64,000 nt of DNA from contig JAVMKO010000001.1 of NCBI GenBank assembly GCA_032164245.1, positions 247,203,644 through 247,267,643 of the forward strand. The letters run 5' to 3'. Position 1 is the first letter of the stretch. The number at the start of each line of letters is the position of its first letter. The notes under the pieces were generated by a model that was not told the DNA's origin, did not search any database, and was given only the letters and a program-made list of their open reading frames with translations. The DNA comes from Sternotherus odoratus. Taxonomy: Eukaryota > Chordata > Testudines > Kinosternidae. Positions 43,130-55,900 of this stretch are shown piece after piece. A program made the translations under genes and the position numbers.

Positions 43130-46100
43130 TCTTTTCTTTTCTTTTTCTGAGCCATTATTTTCCAATACTGAAGCTAAAGAATCAGGTGTCCATTCTTAAC
43201 ATCACTAGAACGATCAGGCAAATTCTTTTCCTTTATATTGTATACAACGCCAGATATTTAGATTTTTATTTTCTCCCCCCCCCCAAAAAAAAATCCTGTG
43301 AACAACTTGTTTATTTTTTTTTTAACAAAAACCAGCAACTGAAAACCAAATGTTTAACATTTTCTGTTGTCAGTTAAAAAAACAACAAAACCGTGTCTCT
43401 GATTTTCAAAGAAAGTGCCTGCAGGACCATGAACTTCTGCTGAATTTCTAGCCAGGCTTCTGGATGATAGAAGGAGGGGAAATGGATCTACAATAGTCCA
43501 CAGAACATGAGAACTGGGATAAAAATATTACAAATATATTCATAATAACATAATATTGCCTAATATTTTCTCCATCTTTCCACTAAGAATTGTATTTTAT
43601 GGAGCATTATGGCAGATAAATAGTAAAGAAAAAGTCATAATTTCTCCCATTCTCCTGTCCTTCCTGCTCCCCTGCGCCTCTCTTCCCTCCCCCCCCCCCT
43701 GCCCCCAATGAAAAAGAAAAGGACTTTTTGGTTGGTTTGGTTTTTCAAAGAAATTTAAAATGAATGAGTCATATCCTAATATTACTAAACTATTGGGTAG
43801 GTACCGGTAGTAGTTGGCTTAAAGGAGCACCTTTAACTACAAGCACTTTTAAATGCTCGTCTTAACAATATGTTTCATGTGGCTGAAAGTACAATACTGA
43901 AAATACAGAAGTGGGCAACAATAGCTAGCTATCGCACACCTTGTTTTGTATTGCTGCTGTAGTATTCGCCTCAAATGCTAATAAAAGAAACATGGGTTAG
44001 TGTTAGGGTCACTATGCAGGGACTTAAGATATCCAGGCTCAATATTCTGCTCTGCCTCAAGGCTTCCTGTGTGTCCTTGATTTGGGAATGTCACTTAGGA
44101 CCAGGTCCTAAAAGATATTTTGGCACCTAAAGCCCACTGAAAGCAAATATCTTTGAAGGAGTTAGGCCTTCGTATTTCTGTGCTTCAATCACCCATCCAT
44201 AAAATTTGTATTCAAATCATAGTATTTAGGAATCCTAGGCACAGGCCCTTTCTTTTGGTTTTCCCGGGGGGGTGGGTGCACAAACCCCTCCCCCAAGACC
44301 TCACAATCACTCAGCCTTGTCCCACCCCTGTGCTTCACTCCCTCCACCCACCATTAGCACCTCTCCATGCTCTTCCCTGAGACCCTCCTGCCAGCCCCAG
44401 GACCCTGCTGAACAGCTTATTGACCGCAAGTCCTGGGGGCTGGAACCACTGTGGCTGAGCACTCCCTATTTTTTTCCATGTGTGCTGCAGCCGCAGGGCA
44501 ACCACAGAGTTGAAGTGTACAAGGGGGCGGCGGGACAAAAAAGCATATAGGACCAGATAGACAGACTGACAGGGCAGTATAAGGAAACAATGAGATGTGA
44601 GTCAGACATGTGAGTCAGTCTTCATTCTCTATCTCGCCAGTGGTGTGGTGAAGATAAATACACACATACTATAGTAATAGGAACCAGGATACTATGCAGA
44701 TCTGTGTGTTAGTCAGCAGCAGGTCTAGACTTAAAAAAATAGATTAGTAAGGGGAAGAAGAAAAACAGAAGAATTGTGGCATATGAACAAAAGAAATGCT
44801 GATTAAGGAAGGAACAGGTTTCAGAGAACTAGGTGTTCAGGTTAGACTAGCCCTTAGGCAGAACTAATTTGCCTGAATGATACTTAAGTAACAGATAATC
44901 CAAGCTGACATTGACCTTGCCAACATCACAGTCAAACCATTTTCACAACGGTAAACTTTCCTTGAAAGAGTGATTCCAACATAGTTGACATAGACACTGT
45001 TTCCATCAACCTAAGGCAGGTTTCCTTTCTTATTCTACAAACTATTTGTGACAAATACAGAGGAGTTTCCACTTCTCACTTCGTTTCCCATTTTTTTCTA
45101 TTCTAAGCCATGCATATTTTTTCTGGTATAGCTTCTCATTCCACATGCTTCTTTTGGGGGTTCTTTTACTAGCTGAGCACTGGAGAACCATTGATTATGC
45201 TTAGTGACTTTCCTACACTTAAAATTTTGGGCTTTATGGATTTTTTTTTTAAGACCTTGTCATATAAAGATTCAAAGTTTTGCCCCTTTCTTATTGCCCA
45301 AGAGAGCACAGTTGCACCAAAAGCACAGGAAAGCAAAATACAAGCTTCTAGGGTGATCCTGTGGCAGAATCAGGCTCACTGGTATAAGTGAGCTGTGCAG
45401 AGAGAATTTCCCCACACTGACTGTAAAGGCAACGTTTCCTGTTTCTGTGCACACTGATAAAGAATGAAACTGTTGCCTTTCATTTTGATTGGGTGATGTG
45501 GGCTAGGTAGGTTTGTTCTTCCAGAATCCCTTCATTCCTTGATCCCCTGCTCCTACCCCAAACCTTGTAAAAGCTTCACATTGTGGAAATGTTCTTTCAG
45601 CCAAGGGCAGATCTCCCCATAGAATTATTCAATGAGCTTCCAAATACAGTCAAAGCACATTCCTCAACTGCTCACATAACCAGGCACTGAGCACACTTCC
45701 TCCAGAGCTTTGTCATTCTCCAGGGATCAGAAACCCAATGGCAGAGATCAAAACTTAACCTTAGACTCCTATTGTCATTGTGCTGCCACTAGACCGTTGA
45801 TATGACAAGTTCGTGCTTTGATGACATACAAAATTAGGCATGGAAGAAGTAAATGAAACAGTACAAAAATGTGTTAGCCTTTTCCAAAGACATAATTACT
45901 AATTTGACCTTGTTTATACTGTGCCACTAAAATGTCAGTCAAATCAGTTATAGAGGGTTAGCTAGATTTCAGCATGTTCAGATCAATGAGCGGAAAATCA
46001 CTTTTGAAAGTCCTTAACTGATATTCCTGGTAGACATGAAAAATAAGTCTGCACAGGTCAGAAAGAGCCATGCTTTCCTCTCAAACTCCTTCAAGCTGAT

Positions 46101-47690
46101 CACCTGGGACTACTTAGTGATTCATACTTAAAGCTTTGTTTACTGTAAAATGAAAGCTCGGGGGAATATACAAACTGATTTTTTGTAGACTAAATTATTT
46201 ATTTGGGCTGTATTGTATGGCCTGGGCTGTAACAGTGAAGTGCACTGGAAGTAGGATATAATGACCTTTATCTTTAGGTCAGTGGTGAATAGACTTTGGC
46301 CCAGGTTAGAGATCAAAAATCATTACCTCTTGACAGATGTTCATTGGCCTGTGTTTTTGGTTTCCTAGAGTCCCAAAAATTCACATCCCAATACATTGAT
46401 GCTGAAGAAATTATCAGTTTGTTATTATCAATCTCAGCAGAAGCAAGTTTTGCGTCAACATGGACACAAGCATGTGTAAACCCATAACTCTACATAAATA
46501 ACACATAATCCTTTCGTTAATCACACCCCTCTCCACCTGGTATGGTAGCTGTCTCCCTTGTTTCCTTTCTTCGACCTCTTTGATTTATTCTTTCTCCCCC
46601 CCCTTTCTTACCTCCTTTTTTTCATTTCCTCTCACTGTCTGGCTGAAATCCTGTGCACTCACTCCTTTTTTCCGCTTCTCACTCTGCCAGTTTGTCTGTA
46701 TATAATCAGCATTGCTTTTAAAAAAGCTGAAATTTATTCAATTTTTGTAGGATGCCATCTTGCAGCACAGACAGTGGGATATGTTTTATTTTCACCATTG
46801 AACTTTTCTGGCATATATTCCAATACTACACTGCACACATTTCACAGCTACCACCCACCCCCTCTGCAGGCTGAAGGATGCCTCCTATGATTTGAAGGTG
46901 AAATGAACCCATTGGATCTGTGGGCACTCACCACCTGTGAAAAAGCAGACCACTCAGATACAAATTTAAACTGCAACAGAGATGTTTTCAGACTACAGGG
47001 AGAACAAGCAACAGCCTTAACATGTGCAGAAAGTGGGACTGTGGCCTGGTCCGAGGCCAGAGTGGGGAAGCAGACATGATGCAGTGCTCTCTGCTCTGCA
47101 AGACGGCTGCTGATGGAAATATGGTAAAGCTACAATAGGTCATTTTAAATTAAACAAAATGTTTGTTGCAAAAATGTGATTTCTGTTTTCTGAGCAGCTC
47201 TAGGTAAGATCTACTCACCGCCATAAACAAGCTGGAATTCTAGTTTTACTTAGCTGATATTTATTAATTTTGGATTCTACTTATATATTCTCTTTTAACA
47301 TATATTTGTCTCTCAGTACAGCTTTTATCTTGCAAATATCAAACAAATATTGGAGTTGCTATTCTTTAAAGAACAAGACATATAAGCAGAAATCATACTG
47401 TTACTGTACTAGAATCACTACACAACCACTCAAATGTGAAGTCATATGTTTTCTTTGATGCACATAAATATTCCTCAGTTTACCAACATTTTATTATGGT
47501 ATTGGATGATTCAGTGTAACTATGTGCTTTTCCAAAACAATTCTGACCCACATAATCCCACTGTTTGGGGATTCTCAGCATACACAGATATTCTTATTAT
47601 GTGTCTTCTACTACAATGAAAGACATAATGGTTATTTCTAACTTTATAATATTTTATGTGCTATTAAAAGGGCTTTTTTTGTTGAAAGAA
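43130..47690. other. AT-rich sequence, no gene seen
   Basis: This 4.5-kb stretch holds C-runs near 43277 and 43690 and a C-rich tract at 44265-44420. Frames of up to 110 codons occur (46558-46890 is hydrophobic but low-complexity, read from a pyrimidine-rich tract). None has a recognisable domain or convincing splice sites. Confidence 0.4.
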
Positions 47691-47694
47691 TGAA

Positions 47695-48370
47695 CAATAC
47701 AGTAAAAGCTGTGTTATCTGCCACTTTATGAACCGGAAAGCTCTATTAACCAGCATTTCTAATGTCTCCCAATAGAAATCTTCAATCTAGTAACCGGGAC
47801 TAGTATACTGCCCAGGAGGTAAAGTAATTGCACATTCTGAACTCGACTTTTATGCAAAAGAGGCATTAAACGAGTAATCAAAGTGATATCAGGGTTTTAT
47901 TCAAAAAATCAGCTTCCAGGGTGTGTCATAGGGTCATTACAGATTCAGATTCATTATTTACTATGATAATTGATGTTGATAATGATGACCCTGAGGCACT
48001 GCAAGATCCTGAAGTGTCTTCTGAATCATCAACGATTAAATTATGTTTAGCATAGTTTTAGTGTTACATGTATTTTTAGTGATCTGAGTGCAAGCCATGT
48101 GCTGCCCATAGTGATATATATGTCATAAGATTAATTACTATATACAAAAACTTTACCTAAATGTTTCAAAAAACCAAACACTCTGTAGTGCAGTACTATC
48201 ACTGGATTGATGAATACCTGTATACTATTTTATACTTTATTAATTTTATTGTATTCTAATTCTTTGAAAATTGGAATTCCATTGGTAACTATAACTCTTA
48301 ATTAACCAGAATTTTTGACTAACTGGCACTCCCCTCCCCAACTTGCTGGATAAAGGTACAATAAAAGTTT
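47695..48370 (+). mobile_element. possible Tigger-like (Tc1/mariner superfamily) element
   Basis: The left edge cagtaaaagctgtgttatctgcca with agctctattaaccagcat resembles Tigger ends (gttatctggca, ctctgttaacc). The complement of the right edge contains acctttatccagcaag and ctggttaattaagag. Between them, around 47960-48055, a plus-strand frame reads [15 protein letters not shown] before a stop, like the acidic tail of a Tigger transposase. Size is about 675 bp, so most of any transposase is gone. Confidence 0.45.
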
Positions 48371-48387
48371 TAATTCTACTTACATAT

Positions 48388-48600
48388 GGTCAACTTCCAG
48401 CACATCCCTGTGAGTCGACATATGTCTTTTCTATTCTGTATCAAATTCACTGTAAATGAAGCAATAACTATCGACATATGGGGAGGTGGTTTTCCTACAC
48501 CAATGGAAAAAGTCATTATGTCAATACATCTACACTAGGGGGTCTGCGTTGGCATAGCTATGATGACATAGCCTCTGTAGTGTAGATATAGCCTTTGGCG
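48388..48600. mobile_element. possible short TIR element of the ctacac type
   Basis: Contains cattatgtcaatacatctac actagggggtctg and gtagtgtagatatagcctttg at its right edge. Belongs with the elements at 26308 and 48720. Left edge uncertain. Confidence 0.35.
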
Positions 48601-48719
48601 TATCTTGATAGTAAGCTGGTCTCCCCATCCCCTCCACCACAGTGCTATTGACCTATTTTTCTTTAAATATTTTTCCATCTTTTTTATTCAGTTTGAATCA
48701 CTTTCAGAAGCAAACACTC

Positions 48720-49035
48720 AGGTATACTATGGGACTATACGGCCATAGCTCTAGTACTGTAGATATACTAGTATAACCTAACAGTGTAACAACCGCAACC
48801 TACACTGATGGACTTTTTACATTGGTGTAGGAACACCACTTTCCTGAGCAATGGTGAAGCTAGGTCTTCAGGAGCATTCTTCTGTTGACTTAACTGTGTC
48901 TACACTGGGGATTAGGTTGACATAAGTACATTGGTTGGGGGTATGGGTTTTTCACACTCCTGAGTGACATACCTATGTCAACCTAAATTTTTAAGTTTGG
49001 CCTGGTCTAAATTTTAAGTAGACCAGGCCAACATT
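48720..49035. mobile_element. possible short TIR elements, ctacac type, clustered
   Basis: Words such as ggtatactatgggactatac, gtagatatactagtataacc, acattggtgtaggaacacca and gtgtctacactggggattagg, then a local palindrome tggcctggtctaaattttaagtagaccaggcca around 49000-49033, point to two or more overlapping short elements. Boundaries could not be set. Confidence 0.35.
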
Positions 49036-49039
49036 TTCA

Positions 49040-51480
49040 TGGGATAACTCATTCCACATCTATCTCATGCCAGAAAACCTTTATATTTGTTAAAAACAAT
49101 ATTCCTTATTTCACTTTCTTCTTCTTTTTTTGTTTGTTTGCTTGTTTTCAGTTTTGAACTTTCATGGGCTAAATTCATCTCTGGTGTCAAAACCCATAAA
49201 ATTTAGTGCTGTGACTTCAGTGGTATGGCCCTGCATCTGTAATTCTTTCCCCATCTCCTGAGTTTGTTGGCTTCAGACGCTTTGGTTTGCAGACAAATAG
49301 ATTGGTAAAAAGATCCGCTACATATAAGTAAGTGGGATTTGTTTTGCTCACTGTTTCTAAAAGTTGTATTGTCACTTTTAGTTTACCCTATCTCTGAAGT
49401 ATTTTTTTATAAAAGAGATTAAGGCAAAACTATTCCAAAATGGGTATTGAAAATTCCCAGCAATCTCGGTTTGGAAGGCTGCCAGCTATAGAATGACTCA
49501 TCTCTTTCTTCTCTACAAACTCTCTGCCAGATTCCTGTCTATAACAAATAGTCCTTTCATCCACTGTTGGAACTTTGTAATTTTCTTGTCATCTGATTTT
49601 GTAAATCATTTTCAACTCCATCCTGTTATTTCTAATTGGTCCCATACATTAGAGTTCCAGATGATAATTGTATATAGACAAACCTAGTTAATCTGCAGAA
49701 GTCTGAGATGTATACTTAAGGGTCCTGTACTTTACAGGGAGCTGATTCTAAATTCTGTAACAAGGTTTTCTGGTGCCTGTGGCAAGGGGGAATGCTGTGG
49801 CAGCTTTATGAAAATTCAACCAGAGGTTTGATTCTATTTAATATGAAAAATAAGCATTCCTACTATATCTGGTTTTTTTTGCTAGTAAATGCAATTTATT
49901 TTACTGTACCCCTAATTTGTTCAGCTTGAAGAGATGACATATTCATATAGACAATATATAATTATAGAAGAGAATTAATTGAGGGGGAAGCTGGAAGTTT
50001 CTTCAGATTGAAGTTTTGGCACTTGGGGAGGTTTGGGGTTGTGTGCTAGGTATTTTAGCTGAATATTTCTGCTAAAATAATGAGCACTGATTTTAGATGC
50101 CATGCACTCAGCATAGAATCCGATAGTCTTAACAAAACCTCAGTGATGTTGTCTCATCAGCAACTCTCGTGTTGCCGGGCAGAGATTACTTTCATGGGCT
50201 AAATTAATCTCTGATGTCAAATCCATTAAATTTAGTGGTGTGACTTCAGTGGTGTGGCCCTGTGCTGCGGTGTGGTGTGATCACTTATTCAAAAAGTAAG
50301 TCATCCAGTAATAAAGTTCAAAAATAAAGAGTCCAGAAAAACCATTGAGAGATTAAAGGTGAAAATGTCAGAATTTTTAGCTTTCAGTGGGCCACATACT
50401 CCCAAGTGACTTAGGCAGTTTGGACATGAAATTCGGTCTAAGTCACTTAGATACTTCTGAAAATTTAACTCCAAGTTTCTAAAGGAAATTTCTGCTTGGA
50501 CCCAAAAAAGTAAAATCTTCCTTTTTCTCTCTTTCTTCTCCCCCCCTCCCCCATCCCCTACCCCCCAGCTTGGATCCCATAACCTGGATTTTTTGAGATC
50601 ATACGCTTTCTTTAGGGAAGAAAAAGAAATCCCACATCAACCTACACCAGCTTTGCTCAACACTCTTCCTTCCTGACGACCACCTCTATCTTTTCTAGCT
50701 GGTGATCTATTAATAGTCCTGGAAATGTAATGTTAAAGCCAAATATGCCATTAGGCACACCTGTGACTGCTGAAATCAATAGCTGTGACATGGTCCTGAC
50801 CATTCTGCTGTGGTGATGAGTACTATTAACATAACTAGATATAAATAAATATCTCAAGATTTAACTGAAACCAAAGCATCAAAGATCTTATTTGTTTATA
50901 TCAGATTATCCAGGGAAACAGTAGAGTCAAAGTACAACACTGTATTGTAACCATTACTATTTATTGTATTTTGGATATTGAATAGGGTAGCTTGTATATG
51001 ATCCATTGGGTTCAAAAAGTGAAAAGAAAAATATAGATACTGAAAGAGGATTTTTAATAGAATAGAATGTGAGGCAGACATAACAATTCCTTAACTACTA
51101 CTTACCTGCCTCACATTTTATCTGCTTGAAATACTCATGGATAGGTTAAACATCTCTAATCAGGAAAATGATATTGGATTATCTGGACCACAGGAGTAAT
51201 GGTCTTATGTTTGTCTTAAATAAAGATATCTCTTTCCTTCAAAAACTCTTTTTTTATCTAATATGATTTACATTTGACTTACTTTAACAGTCATATTCTG
51301 GCGTTCTAATCTACGCAGGACAAAATTCCTGTTAAACAAAGGGCCAAATTTCAATCTCCATTCTCAATAGGTTGAAGAGGTGAAACATGAGTATAAATTG
51401 AAATACTTTTGCCAGACTAAGAGGGCAAATATATTATATTAAATATATTATGCAGAATAAAGGCATATGTATTAAGAATA
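49040..51480. other. no gene seen; duplicated 60-bp phrase
   Basis: The phrase tttcatgggctaaattcatctctggtgtcaaa ... taaatttagtgctgtgacttcagtggtatggccctg at 49161-49232 recurs at 50191-50265 (tttcatgggctaaattaatctctgatgtcaaa ... gtggtgtgacttcagtggtgtggccctg), so an unnamed interspersed repeat has two copies here. A Tigger-end-like word lies near 51143 (ggttaaacatctctaatcagg). Otherwise AT-rich and unique. Confidence 0.45.
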
Positions 51481-51484
51481 TACA

Positions 51485-52169
51485 TCTATATATATAAAAG
51501 TCAAGTGGTGTATGTATGAGTGTATGTATGTACGTATGACTGCGAAGTCCTCCCGCACCGTTTGAGCCAGAGACTTGAATTTTGGTACAGTGAGGGGTCT
51601 TGGGGTCTAGATGCTGGTAAGGGTCGAAAAATTTTCGGATCTCACCTCTGGCGCCCCCCAGGGGTGAAAGTCTTTCAGGGCCAATCACATCAGCTTGGCA
51701 GTTAGGTGGTGATGATGTCATAATACCCCCCTCCAACAGACACCTCACTCGCTCAGCTCACCCCTCCCTCCTCCAATGGAACCCCGGAGATCCCTCAGTT
51801 CTCTGCCCCTCCCACCTCCCCAACGGAACCCCGGAGATCCCTCAGTTCTCTGCCCCTCCCACCTCCCCAACGGAACCCCGGACTACATCAGCTCTGTGCC
51901 CCCCCCACCTGCGAAGGTCCCCGGAATCCCTCGGCTCTGGGCCCCCTCCCCTCCTGCGACGGATCTGAGTTGGGTTTGGTGGGACGGTAAGTGAGGTGGG
52001 GGTGTCGGATTCGGTCGGGGGGGTGAGGTGGGGGTTTCGGGTTTGCTTCGGGGGGTGGGAAGGTGTCGGGGTGGGTGAGGGGTGGGTGTTGGGGTTGGTC
52101 AGGGGGTGTCAGCTGTCTGCCACCTCCCCACCTCCGACTGACCCGAGCAGCGCCGGGCACTTATGCTAG
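51485..52169 (+). mobile_element. non-autonomous Helitron, copy 2
   Basis: Starts TCTATATATATAAAAG after an A at 51484 and ends ...cccgagcagcgccgggcacttatgCTAG before a T at 52170. The first 250 bp differ from copy 1 (24947-25582) by only scattered bases. Copy 2 is 49 bp longer: it has an extra unit of the ccccggagatccctcagttc segment (at about 51783 and 51822) and differs in the G-rich half. Same orientation as copy 1. No Rep/helicase. Frames 51434-51748 and 51888-52160 (minus) follow the element and mirror those in copy 1. Confidence 0.8.
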
Positions 52170-52174
52170 TATTT

Positions 52175-53145
52175 AATAAGACTTTTGGGTCTGCTTCTAA
52201 TCTCTCTACACCTGTCCCTTAAATGACATTCCTGGAGTTACACTGACTTCATACCATTATAACTGAGAGCAGAATATAGCCCATTGTATCCAACTGAAAC
52301 TGCAAGGTGCATTTAGGAATGCAGGATGCAATGATCAGAACTGGTCAGAAAGTTTACAATAGAATAATTTTTCATTTGAAAATGCAGATTTGTTGAAATC
52401 TAAACATTCTGAGGGGATCTGTCAACTTTGACAATTTTTAATTTGAAATCAGGCAGTAATATGTCAAAAACTCAAGCGTTCATGCTTTAACAAGCACTGA
52501 GGTTCGTATTCAGCACAGCTCCTTCGCTTCCGGGCTTCTGATATCCATCAGCCCATCAGGCAATACTTTGTTTCAGAATTATTGAAACAACACATTTTGA
52601 ATTTGTATTGATTTTTTTGAAATTATTATTATTTCCAAATGGAACAAAAACAAATTTCAGAAAAATCAGAGTCCTCCACAAAATGCAATTACTGTTCTCT
52701 GCCCAGCTCCAGTAATTACCCCAGTGGAATTTGACCAGGAATCTGGGGCTAAACACTCCACTTGCAAAAAAGTGCCAAGGAAACTTTATCAGCCACAGCT
52801 GATCAAAACAACAATTTTATATTTCATCCTTTTAATATGTGCTCTCTGTACTCATGGAGGAAATGATGGTATGGAATGGAATACTGTTATCTAGGAAGCA
52901 GATTATTTTTAAGTGTCCCTTTAAAGAATTGAGGAAGGAGTTGGCAGACAGACTAGCTCATTTGTCTGTCTAGTTCTCTTTCCTTCCTTCTGTTTAACAA
53001 GTATGCATGTAGAATCTAACGTAGCAGTGAGTGGGGAATTCTCTATTTCATTCTACCAGAAAAACTAAGACACTTGCTACATAGCTGCATTTCTATTTCA
53101 CTGTGTCTCTTTTGGCTGCCCATCCTACTGCCTAGAAAGATGAAA
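52175..53145. other. no gene seen
   Basis: AT-rich unique sequence between the Helitron and the PLE insertion. Short frames have no domains. Confidence 0.4.
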
Positions 53146-53160
53146 AACAGGATTTAAAAT

Positions 53161-53674
53161 GTAGTAACAAAGAGTCCTGTGGCACCTTAAAGACTAACTA
53201 TAAAGTTTTGAAGCATAAGCTTTCGTGGGCTAATACCCACTTCGTCGGATGCAAGCAGTGGAAGTGTCCAGAGGCAGGTATAGATAAATAATCAGGAATC
53301 AGGTAGGAGGTAACAAGGTTAGTCCAATCAGGCTGAACCAGCTTGTTATCTCAAATCAGGGAGGGTGAGATATTCTTCTAGCAGCTGCATTGAAGGTGTG
53401 AACTTGGAGGAAGGAGAAGCTGTTTTTGTAATTAGCAAGCCACTCAAGGTCTTTGTTCAGTCCCAGATTGATTGTGCTAAATTTGCAAATGAATTGCAGC
53501 TCTACAGTTTCTCTTTGCAGTCTGGTCTTAAAGTTTTTTTGCTGCAGTATGGTGACTTTTAAATGTGTAATTGTGTGTCCGGGTAGGTTGAAGTGTTCTC
53601 CTACAGGTTTTTGTATATTGCCATTCCTGATATATCAGACTCTGCTATTCCAGACTAACACGGCTACCTCTCTG
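53161..53674 (-). mobile_element. 514-bp Penelope-like element copy with 12-bp TSD
   Basis: Flanked by aggatttaaaat at 53149-53160 and 53675-53686. Read on the minus strand: an inverted end fragment (tcagagaggtagccgtgtta...), then part of the endonuclease frame, a short non-coding segment, and the terminal segment gcatccgacgaagtgggtat ... taaggtgccacaggactctttgtta. This is the copy that identifies all the related short repeats of the window as PLE. Reverse transcriptase is absent. Confidence 0.85.
53390..53640 (-). pseudogene. PLE GIY-YIG endonuclease C-terminal fragment
   Basis: A minus-strand frame is open for about 75 codons and reads VGEHFNLPGHTITHLKV, then about 25 residues later VELQFICKFSTINLGLNKD. 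VG.HFN..GH and the F.T....GLN.D ending are the conserved features of the GIY-YIG endonuclease found at the C-terminus of Penelope-like proteins. A stop follows in the segment near 53370, and an in-frame TGA lies just upstream near 53641, where the inverted end fragment begins. The GIY-YIG motif itself and all of the reverse transcriptase are missing. Confidence 0.75.
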
Positions 53675-53689
53675 AGGATTTAAAATATA

Positions 53690-55900
53690 ATCCCCAGGGT
53701 AAAATAACCAAAAATTAAAGTTAACATCTAGCTACTACTATCTGTTCTATTTTCACTGGTTGATCTTGCTCTCACTGAAATAATAGCAAGACTCCCATTG
53801 ATTTAAATGGTGCAGGTCCAGGCCATAATCTCTCTATGATCTAACCTCAGAGAGTGGGCATCACCTTCCTTATAAACTCTCTGCTGCTAATACTAGGCCA
53901 GGTTTTCAAAAGTGGCCTTTTGTTTCAGGTCCAACTTTAGACATCTCAGTTGTTTGCAGCAGGAACAAAAATTCTCCTTGGATGTATCAATGGAACAAAT
54001 CTGAAAACAAAATAACTGTGAATCATTTTTTGTGGAAGTACTTTTCAGACTATAATACCGCATACTTTATAGAACATAAAGACTTGTTCTCTCCTTCTGC
54101 TTCTATTTTACTTGCCTCCTATTGCTTCCAAACTAGTAAAGGCAAGAGAATGAGTCTTATTGCAGAGATAGCAGGAATTACTACTACACTTCAGAAGCTG
54201 CATATGACAGCAAGGCCCTGAGGCTAACCAAAAATTCTACCAAGAATCAACTATAGGGGACTGTAGAAAATATGAACACACCTCAAAATACCGTGGAAAA
54301 GAAAGGGCAGCTCCATGTTTTGAACAGTAGAGGACTAAACTACGTATTCTGTGCCTTGGCCTTTCACAGATTTTTAAAGACAACAGAAATCTCTATTTTA
54401 AACCAGTCCAATTAATCTCTACAGGGCGTACTACTGTCCTGTTCTACCCTCACTTCCTACCCCCAGGACCGTCACACCAAACAAGCTAAAGCAGTAATAG
54501 AGTACTTGTCTTTTTTGGACGACTGTACCAACTATGTTATTACTGTGCAAGTAATGTACATCTGTAACTGAATATTTAAGTTGTGCAAAATTTATGGAAT
54601 AATAAAGGCAATTTGCCCATCCAAGGGAATAATTGCTTCATGGGGAGTCTGTGCATCACAAATTGGTTTATTCCTGGACTTTAAATTGGCCCTTGTTCCT
54701 GTTATTTAATGCCAGCAAACAGTAGTGCTGGCAGAAAGGCTGGCTGCCAGAAAAGGGCATTTTCAAAGTCACACAGCATGAACATTTTCTTGTCAAGACC
54801 CATTACAAGAAAAAAGTAAGTGGCATTTCAATGAAATTGTCCACTCTTTTTATTATTATTATTTGCAAGTAGCTGGGGATGAAGTACCTGCTACTGACTA
54901 GGGTTCAGACTCTGAGAACATAAGGGCACCTGTCTATCATCAGGAAGCAGAAGTATATTTGTAATCTGTAGCAGATCCAGTGTTCCAGGTTTATTTTTTA
55001 AAGGTATCCCTTTAAATTTTTGATATAGACATTGCACATATATCACATTGCATTAGGTTAAACATATCCTGTGATGTGACAAAATATGATGTGACCTGAC
55101 AGAGCCAGATGAAAACGTCATATTGTATCACATATTTGGGGAGGGTTGAAACATTTTGGTGACATTTTAATTTACTGTTTTATTTATTTAAAATGCTATG
55201 TATTATATGATTAATAGATGCTTATAGATGTTAAATGTATCTTTCTTATTATGAGCATGGATTTCTATGAGCAGATGAAGTTATGACAAGCTTTCATAAA
55301 GCTCAGATGAGATGCACATATTGTCAAGACAATGATTTTGCTTGTTTCATATGTGGCACCTGATTGCAAGTACTTATACATGCTATACACTACTGTAGCA
55401 TATAGCAGGGCCTAAATCTGGGCATATAGCAGGGCCTAAAACAATAACTACTCAACTTCTCATGTGAACAATCTCATTAACTTCAGCAGGATTACTTGTC
55501 TTATTAAATGCTTCCCAATGTGAGTAACATTGGCAGAACCAGGCCTTCTGTATTATCCAAACTGTGCAAACTCCACAGATGGAGGGAAACAGAACCCTTC
55601 TTCCACCCTTAGGGATGGCCTTCAAGGGACAAAGATGCCAGGCACATAATTTCTCCTAGCTCTTCTTCAAGGGCAAGAGTGTGCATGCCGCACAATCCCT
55701 TAGGGCCACGTAATGATACCATCACTAACTTTGAGATCTTAGATCTTTGAACGGTCTTATAGAAATCAATGAAATGAGCACTACATATAGTGAGTAAGCG
55801 CATCAGGATTAGGTCATTAGTGACACATATCCTGCTCTACTCCTTGAAGCTTAGGGCTTCACAGACCAAATGTTCAGTGCTCCAGGGCCTGCCACTTTCC
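53690..55900. other. no gene seen
   Basis: AT-rich unique DNA. Frames such as 53982-54221 have no domains. A short exact duplication, gcatatagcagggcctaaa, lies near 55400-55440. Confidence 0.4.

Noticed and set aside
46558..46890. 110-codon hydrophobic frame as a membrane protein
   Set aside because: The hydrophobicity comes from a pyrimidine-rich tract read as Phe/Leu/Ser. No start context, splice signal or similarity supports it.
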